From positions 1-29,668 of the forward strand of contig CAXNAD020000103.1 of assembly GCA_964200185.2 (NCBI GenBank): a stretch of DNA of 29,668 nucleotides, given 5' to 3'. The number at the start of each line of letters is the position of its first letter. Position 1 is the first letter of the stretch. The notes beneath the pieces were generated by a model. That model was not told the origin of the DNA and searched no databases. It worked only from the letters and a program-made list of their open reading frames with translations. Both the position numbers and the translations under genes were made by a program. Shown piece by piece: positions 22,301 through 29,668 of this stretch. The stretch comes from Choristocarpus tenellus KU-1152. Lineage: Eukaryota; Phaeophyceae.

Positions 22301-24017
22301 AAAATGATGATGACAAATTCAACACAAGCGACAATAATACAATAATGGTTGTACACCCATCAATCCATCCTGTTGTGCACTAAATTAAGTCTTCAATATC
22401 CTCCTAAATGACATACACCTGGGACAGGGTCTAAATAACCACCAATCTCAAATTAGATTTATGTTCTGCTGACCTTCATTATGTAATCCTGTCCATTCAA
22501 AAACAAAAATGTTTATCTGGAAACACTGATCAAAAGAACTAGTTATCTGTGATTCTGAACTCTTGTTTCTACATATTTCAAATGACTTTTGACTGTTTGA
22601 TTTTGATTTTTTCAAGTGCTCCACCTCAAAAATATTCTAGATCTACCATTGCACAGTCTCGTATAGGGCTGTTGAGTTGATTGAGTCGGGACAAAATCAA
22701 TGCAAATTTTGTCCCAGTCTAAGTATAGAATCCAAAACAATCAGTAAATGATAATTAAAGAGGCACCTGTTTGTTTACCAGGCACTTGGTGGGGTACAGT
22801 TTCCACACAGCCTTCACCTTCAGACGAAAATTATTGTCGATTAGAAGGTTGGAGCATTTGATGTCACGGTGTACATACTTGTGCTCATGAATGTAGGCCA
22901 GCACTTCTAACAGCTGCCTGAGCAACCCTTTCATTTGAGTAGGAGAGAATCTGGGGAAGAGGAATGAAGAGGAACGTGGAGCAACAGCGTCATCGGAAAG
23001 GAGGACAGGTTGCGAGAGTTGACTGATAGAGTGAGCAGTCCTTCACAAGAGGAGACTATAATACAACAGATAATAGTATGTCACTGATAGCTACCTTCCT
23101 ACACGGCATACTTGCAATCTATCAACACACAAGATCAACACATCTTACGTGATATTGAGATCCAGCAATCCTGCCAAATCATGGTCTAGATACTCCAGCA
23201 CAATATACAAGCTTCCACGCCGCTTGCGGTCTGTGCGTGGAGTGTCATCATCCTCCTCATCATCTTCCTGCAAGAGTACAGAGGCACATAGACTTGGAGA
23301 GACAAAATCAACTATATTTTCCTGCTACACTTCACACTTCCTCAGACACGATGCAAGCACCAATTGTCGCAGAAGCAAAGAGGTGGGCAATCTTCCAGTG
23401 GAAATCACCATCACACCTGCCCGACTGATGTCACAATCTCCAGTAGGCGGACCATATTTGGATGCGAGAGTTCGTTGAGGATCTTGATTTCTCGAATTGC
23501 TGTCACAGGAAGCTATCGAACACAAAATGAAGGGTGGGAAAGGAGAAGCTTTGTGAGGTTAAACTTTCATGCAATTTCAACTAAGGAAATATGCCCGTTG
23601 CATCTAACAATAACTCGAACAAGATGGTCTTCGGGGAGCCTTATTGTCGCGGGTCGGTAAATGGTACACTGTACAAAATAACTCGATAGTGGAACAGACC
23701 TTCAAACAACGAGTCACGGGAATGCTTACCCCCATATTCTCGCTGTGTACGCGTATCTTTTTAAGGGCAACAGTGACCCCTGTGACTCTATTTTTTGCCC
23801 TGTAAACCTGCGGCGCATGGAGTTAAATCAAAAACAGGAGGTACGTCATTCGTGATCAAGGAGTTCGTGATCACATCAACAAGAAACATTCACTTAAACT
23901 CAGCATAGAGAGAGGTTGACACACCTGCCCATACGTCCCTTCACCGATCTGCTCAACTTTCGCATAGCTCTTGATGCCTCGTGTGCCCCAATGGCTAGTT
24001 GGCAGCCTCACCGCCAT
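19307..24017 (-). CDS. Cyclin-dependent kinase, CDK12/CDK13/plant CDKC type, with proline-rich tail (11 exons)
   Basis: A CMGC serine/threonine kinase of the transcriptional CDK group, expected to pair with a cyclin T/K-type partner and phosphorylate the RNA polymerase II C-terminal domain. The exons in transcript order are 24017-23925, 23807-23730, 23512-23417, 23267-23149, 22950-22818, 22240-22016, 21414-21307, 20798-20688, 20549-20376, 20045-19575 and 19405-19307, giving 568 residues with all phases matching. Visible motifs are IGEGTYGQV (glycine loop), VALKKI (lysine), LPVTAIRE (the PSTAIRE-type cyclin helix), HRDIKCSNLL, DFGLARRL, a T-loop with DLTNRVITLWYRPPE, DCWGVGC and LDPSRRISA. An acidic then basic insert (EDDEEDDD, DRKRR) precedes the hinge LEYLDHDL, a place where CDKC/CDK12 proteins also carry inserts. 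After the kinase domain comes HEFQTKKKRK, as in plant CDKC. A tail of proline runs then ends GPDLFHWQAHHGQ. All catalytic residues are present. All introns are GT-AG. It is convergent with the MAP65 gene. Confidence 0.93.
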
Positions 24018-25319
24018 AATACCCTTACTCTTACAACAACAATTTTGAAAAAATCAGGAGAGAGGAACTGAGATGTTCACGGATTTTGTAAATGTAAGTA
24101 AGGCCTTCATTCTATTACCCAAACATACTCCATTTTTGTTTCAATCTTGTTGGGGAACGTCGCTGCTGCGCGAGAAATCTTAGGATTCGACTTGGGTGAA
24201 AAAAAAATCGTTATCAACGAACTTTGATATGGATGGCCTCATATCGTGACAGGCAAGGCAAGTACATAGATCGTACAAGGAGAACAAAGATTAAAGAGGA
24301 AAGCCGACAGGTTCAAGAGAACATCCAGAACGACGTGTAGCGCGAAAAAAGAGCAGGAAATGTTGGCACCCTGGAGAATTCGGAATAAAAAGGATGTAAT
24401 AGCCACTTGAAACATTGGCATGATGGTATCGAATGGCATCAATGGGATAGGAGATATATACAATTACCCTACAGCTACGACCTGTGTGTATCCAGGGTGG
24501 TGTTTTGAGTTGGAGGAGACAAGGCGAGATGGACTGCAATAGTTCGAAAGCATTGGGTATGTTGTCTATTGCAAAGGAGGCGAGGATGGAACAGGTAGAC
24601 ATGGTATGGTACTGGCAGCAAAGAGTTTATTTCCCAGCGAGGAAAACTGGAGGCAGAAGATATCGGAGAGCGACTGTTGACAATTCGAATCCTGATCACA
24701 GCAATAGATCATGAAGAAGAGGTCTAAACTCCAGCCCTTGTTGGTATCTCACCTTGGATCTGCCGATGTGTCCCCAAGCAAAGAAGCACAATTCATTCCA
24801 CGTCAAAGAATTCTTTCGTTTTGGTTAAGTTCGCCACCTCCATGATTCTTCCAAGTACTAAGGTAGGGATGTGTTGTCCACCTATTGCATGGGCTAGGTG
24901 AGCTTGTAACTCATGGTTGGGAGGTTCACTTGCACCACGCAGCCCAAACAGGAGGAAAGGAACCAGGCATTGAGAAGCTATGTCCTTTGCGTGTTCTCCA
25001 TCTCACTGAGATATGCAGCTAGGCTCCGTGACCTGATTTCTCGAGCATTTCCGGTATATGTGAAAACCATCGAAGCCAATAGAAAGGTTGAAGCCTGTTA
25101 TAGCCAAGAGTTCCAGCTCTGATGACAAAGGCTAGTGAGACCGTGGAGGTGAGGCTTGTATCCTATCCATATTTTGGGAAATCCTCCTGTATGTCCAAAA
25201 ACAGTCGTTGAAACACCCCTATGACTATAGTGTTGATCCTTCAGGAAGAAAGGGACCAGTCGTCCAAAACGCCATGTGTGATAAGACCCCCTGCGACCGA
25301 AAAGTTGTTCAGAGGTTCT
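24018..25319. other. Gene-poor stretch upstream of the CDK gene
   Basis: The first part should contain the CDK promoter and 5' UTR; the motif-rich first CDK exon begins at 24017. Beyond that I see only short, unrecognised open frames on both strands (for example 24484-24714 and 24913-25122 on plus). The right end may include the decayed 3' end of the copia-like element, since its RNase H piece reaches down to about 25340. No LTR pair or tRNA was identified. Confidence 0.5.
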
Positions 25320-25339
25320 TCAACACCTTGAGATGTGAT

Positions 25340-26871
25340 CCCCCAGATACAGATCTCCGTTGATCAAGATCAGATGAATAGTCCGCATCTGCAAACGCCT
25401 CCAGTTGTTTTTCCAGGTTTCCGTCGTATGTGATGCCAGTCCCCCTTGTGGGACACACACCCCAAAATCTGTTTACCAGCTTCCCAATTTCTCTGCCCTG
25501 GGTTACCGCTAAATCTGGTCACAGTCACTACCGTGTTGGCAATATCAGCCCTGGTCATGGTCACTAAGCAGGTTAATGACCCCACTGCTTTCTTGTATAG
25601 AGTAGATGGGTTCAGTTTCACACACAAATCCTTCTCAGAAAGACTCCTGGTTTTAGATTCCAGGCATATCATATTATTTGATGATTTTGAACTGTTCCAC
25701 CAGCCCTTCCATGTAGACTTGCTAATCAATCTGAAGTGTCCTTATTTTACGATCCCGTGTAAAATGACATCCCATTTACAGTTTTACCTCACCCAAATAT
25801 TTCATGGGGAATTCCTTTTTGAGACCATTCACCAGCAATAATTTGTTTGGTCTATCATATGCAGGGACTTCTTTAGCAACCCTACTGTTCCATCATAATT
25901 TTCCACCCTCCAGTCCTATCCCCACCGTACTCTCTCTTTCTTACCCATCTACCTCGGTGAAAAACCCGGTCCCAATTTTAATGAGTAAGCTAACTGGATC
26001 TTTGCCCGTCTGTTGTGTGTGCCCATTTCCTCATCCACAGTCCCTTTCCATAAGGACCACTCCTCAGACCCCATTGCATTACTCCTAGTCTTGGGTTCAG
26101 GTGGAGGGTCACTATTAGGAGCCACATGTCGCAGTAACCTTGTTCTCACACTTCTCTGCTGTGACATTGGATCCACATCAAACCCAAAGCTTAGCAAGTT
26201 TTGAACCATACCCGCTTCACCATATCAGACCTCGAATGGAGAAATCTAATCCTCATTGGTCTGAGTGACACACACATTGCTCAGATCACGAGCACAACTC
26301 TGAGCTTCACCCCACAAATCCAACCGATCCCCCAATCCAGCCGCATGCATCATGACCAGCCCTTTCTCTGCTATCAGTGCAATCATGTGTTCAATTGGGG
26401 GGTACACGAAACGGTATTCTCATGTCGAATCCTGTGTTTTGTAATAGTGAAGGCCCTTCTAATACACCATTTGGTTCTTGTTTTCATAAGCCTGTCAAGC
26501 TTTGCCATGCTCACTGGCCTGGTATCTTTAGCTTGAAATTCATTACACACCTTCAAGTTGACATATGCGCTGTGACAGACATTACCTGTTGCAGCAGGCA
26601 TGTCTTAACTGCTCTCTTCCAGCTAAAATCCCCAGCCCCTCTACCACGGACTATATGAATCACCAGGCCATCCAGGAATTGCTCTGCTTGTGTGTACCAA
26701 GATGACCAAAGGTTTCCACTGCAAATGTGTTGACGTTATACTGCAAGGGGTCAAAATATCCCTTGCAATGATTGCGCTTTCAGACCTCAGCTGGAGCAGC
26801 AGTGTCACCATTATTTGTGGGGAAGTCTTGTATACAGCAATCCACTTTTCGAACCGTTGCAAAGATCGCAT
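25340..26871 (-). mobile_element. Degenerate Ty1/copia LTR-retrotransposon remnant (integrase, RT, RNase H pieces)
   Basis: On the minus strand the pieces follow the copia order from high to low coordinates. 26601-26383 carries integrase core sequence (SAYVNLKVCNEFQA, RIRHENTVSCTPQLN). A shifted frame continues with DLWGEAQSCARDLSNVC at about 26320-26265, then hits a stop (26248-26246). 26100-26010 has EPKTRSNAMGSEEWSLWKG, the linker leading into reverse transcriptase. About 25822-25788 has LKKEFPMKYLGE. 25650-25500 has YKKAVGSLTCLVTMTRADIA. About 25395-25343 has FADADYSSDLDQRRSVSG, the RNase H start. The frame shifts repeatedly, stops interrupt it, and most of the RT core between linker and MKYLG is missing. 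A KWIAVYKTSP segment near 26850 may be the eroded protease. LTRs were not found, so the true ends are unknown. Confidence 0.85.
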
Positions 26872-29668
26872 CTAGAAGCAGACCCTTTTCCCAGTAGGGA
26901 CGGTGGCTACTTTGGAAAGTATTTGAGTATGAAATCGCATTCATGTAGAATTCCGATCATCAATAATGAAGAGACTCTATCCTACACTGTATGCCCATCC
27001 TCCTGTAGATGCTGCCTAGTTGCCTGACCATATTCTGGTACTGCCATACTTTCCCTCCAAGCTCTACGGCATGTGTATTCGTACCTAGTATCTATCCACA
27101 CACTTTCATGTGTACCCAGCCACCACGCAGTCTTTGGACAGTGCTTCCTCTATGTGGAAAGACCGGTTCACTGTATACTCGAAGGTGTTACTACAAATCC
27201 CTTCAAAAAGTAGGCGATAGTGCCAGAAAGTATATCAAGGTAATAGACCCCTTCTACTACATATAGTGTGAATATTCACATGTTGAACATATGCTAATAT
27301 CATACATCTCGGGAAGTCCCTATCTTGTCGGGTACTTAGCAGTGACAGATTAGTCTTTGCAGTTATTTTGATCGCTGTATTGCAGCTGTACGGAGTGACT
27401 GGCGACCATTGAAAGGTCCTACCCAGCCCATTTTCCACGTGGAATTTGATTGTCACCGCCATCCTCATTCATTGGTATGGTAGAAGTTCTTCATAGGAAG
27501 GACTCAGAATATGTCATTTTGTAGGTACACTGTACCAATCCACCTCATCTACAGACTCGTTCAAATTGGTGTTTAACTCGATTTTCATAATAACCACCAA
27601 CAGCACACATGCAATCCCCACGCTCACTAAAGCAATAGTGCTTCAGACTGACACAGCTGGAGATCACACAGATACATATGCTTCCTCATTAGAAACGTGT
27701 CCTGGATGTTGTTAATGTAACTCTTCCATCTTCATCTTCATCCCTCAACAATGTCCGCAGGTTATGCCCTGTTTAACAAGGTTTAACCGATATCACAGTT
27801 GCTAGCTCTTGATCTTGCACATCTGCTCGCCATCTCACAATTGACGGCTCGACGTTGCTGGCAGTGCCTACTTTTGTCTTCCTCGGGTGCTCTTATCAAC
27901 CGCACATACACCCCTACACGGACAGTTGGTTGTATCTTGCACTTCGACATACGAGTTCTTCCTGATCTCAGCAACATACCTCCCTGTTTTGTGCGTATGC
28001 TCGTCATCTCATTCCTTTTGTGTTAATTGAAGTAGACTTTATAGTGCGTAGTACAATTGTACGATTGGTCAAGAAGAGATTTGTAGAGAGCCATGAAAAG
28101 GACGAACATCGATATCGTTGGTCACAAGACTCTTGGAGCCATGTAGGACGAAACTTCAAGTGAAATCAACTCTGATGCCACTGCCGTTAACTATCTCTCC
28201 CTTACACACCACAACAGCAATGGTGGTGCCACACACACTAGATTCGCGTGAATATGACCTTTGCACACATGCATGCCACAAGGAGCCTCGCCACTCTCAG
28301 AGAAGTCAATTTATATGCAAATAATATGTGTTGGTAGATTATAGACATATGCCTACAAGCTGTGTCTGTAGGTCCTTCTAAACGCAAGACTGCAGTACCC
28401 ACTCATCAAGATCGTACCACCTCATTCTGGTGAAGTCATTGAAAAAGATTATATCAATATGTTGTTGATTGGATTGGTCCTAACACTGATATTAAAGAAG
28501 CTGACGTATGTATTACGAAGACTCGTGTATGTAAATTACTTGGTTAAATCCTTATTGGGTTGAACAGGTTGTAGATGAAGCAAGGGAGGAAGGAGGAGTA
28601 AGCCAAACCCGAAGGGGAGGGGTCTATGCCGCCAAATCATTCCTATTCTTTAGATCACTATCACTAATCACAAATTACTTGCTATAATGTTTCCCATTCA
28701 ATCAAATATATTATTTGTACATATATTTTTGTTTGCATCCTGTGTAGGATGAAGATGACAGAAACTAAATATTCCATTAAGAGGGATTCCTTACCTCCCA
28801 CTGTCCTCAATAAACTCACCGAATGTAGTTGATGCGCTTGTCGCTATGCATCTACTATACCCCCCATCTGTCTCTTACGTGCCAGTAATGCTGACACCAT
28901 TTTCGATATTGTCTTTTCTGCTACTACTGGTGTTGCCAGCATGTTACTCGCAGACAGTGTAGGTGATAATTGTCATAAACTACGTGGTCCGGCCTTGCTG
29001 TTTGATTTGCCTGTAGTGTTCATGAATGTCCACAAGTGAAGCCACTGCTTGGGGGACAGAGGCCCCATGAGTGAGATGCAGTGAGATGCAGTGAGAAAGT
29101 TGAAAAAAATATGCAATTGTCTATTATGAGTAATACATTCCTGGTCATGCTTGTGTTTGTTAGACTTCATATAGCTACAAGTGTTGACAGTACCTGTCTA
29201 TACCGACGCACAATAATGTTGATATCTGTAGGTGAGGAGGGAGTGGCACCCTTTCTTTCTTGGAACTGCGTAACATGAAGAAGCTTCACCGATCGATGTG
29301 CAGCAGTAGGGGGGAAAGGGACTATCTTAGTAGCAACCTAAGAGGTATACACGCACCCAAGGAGTGCCAGAAATTATATTTCGATATATCAGGGCTTAAA
29401 GAATGCACAGCATGGAAGAGGAGAGCAGGGGGGGTTGGGTGATACTTGCTTTCCTGGGTTTCAACTCAGGAAGAGCTCCTTTCACCACCCAGTTCATGTG
29501 GTCCAGGCAACATAATATCCACACTTGAGTGTCAGGATAATACTCTCAGAATTTGATATTTGTTGAATTAAAAAGGGATCATGTTGACGGACTCAACGGG
29601 AGGATTCCAAAAACCCAAAGTATCTGGGGGGGGGGGGCCTACTCCAGGGGGTCCATTTGGGCCCTGAC
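26872..29668. other. Right flank without a supported gene
   Basis: No exon chain or conserved domain could be supported. Part of it may be further eroded retrotransposon sequence (gag side of the copia element), but I could not show this. Some stretches look mildly protein-like on plus, for example after 28093 (MKRTNIDIVGHKTLGAM, then a stop, then INSDATAVNYLSLTHH) and near 28930 (VASMLLADSVGDN), without a family I recognise. A GTGAGATGCA repeat lies at 29071-29096 and a 12-base G run at 29626-29637. Confidence 0.4.
29071..29096. repeat. Short tandem repeat (GTGAGATGCA unit, about 2.5 copies)
   Basis: Two full copies of GTGAGATGCA are followed by a partial GTGAGA. It lies in the gene-poor right flank; no function is evident. 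Confidence 0.85.

Noticed and set aside
29626-29637. 12-base G run near the window end as an assembly gap or telomeric feature
   Set aside because: A single homopolymer with no repeated telomere unit and no N bases; it is most likely simple sequence.

Overview
This window is eukaryotic nuclear DNA. Its four confident genes are split into short exons by GT-AG introns and two GC-AG introns, and each exon chain was rebuilt by hand from conserved protein motifs and reading-frame phase. One gene product starts with a signal peptide followed by an alanine-phenylalanine cleavage context (VKA/FIPI). That is the bipartite plastid-import signature of algae with secondary red plastids. A photosynthetic stramenopile, or a related secondary alga, is therefore the best guess; the species cannot be named from this sequence.

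Layout from left to right. Positions 1-3112 hold no confident gene; the minus strand carries weak protein-kinase-like exon candidates. Positions 3113-7370 (+) encode a NEDD8-conjugating enzyme of the UBC12/UBE2M type in five exons. Positions 7825-9107 (-) encode a small parvulin-type prolyl isomerase in three exons, probably plastid targeted. After a 295-bp divergent promoter region, 9403-18566 (+, perhaps extending to 18822) encodes a MAP65/PRC1/Ase1 microtubule-bundling protein in at least fifteen exons. Positions 19307-24017 (-) encode a transcription-type cyclin-dependent kinase of the CDK12/CDK13/plant CDKC group in eleven exons, with a proline-rich C-terminal tail. From about 25.3 to 26.9 kb on the minus strand lies a decayed Ty1/copia retrotransposon with recognisable integrase, reverse transcriptase and RNase H pieces. 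The rest of the right flank, to 29668, has no gene I can support.

The four genes alternate in direction: UBC12 and the parvulin are tail to tail, the parvulin and MAP65 head to head, and MAP65 and the CDK tail to tail. They belong to different core processes (cullin neddylation, plastid protein folding, spindle/cytokinesis, RNA polymerase II elongation). Nothing indicates a shared pathway or an undescribed defence or metabolic system. The points most worth checking are the plastid-targeting leader on the parvulin, the altered rotamase motif in it, the two GC-AG introns, the alternative 3' end of MAP65, the shifted docking-like motif in UBC12, the palindrome between the divergent start codons, and the kinase-like remnant at the left edge.
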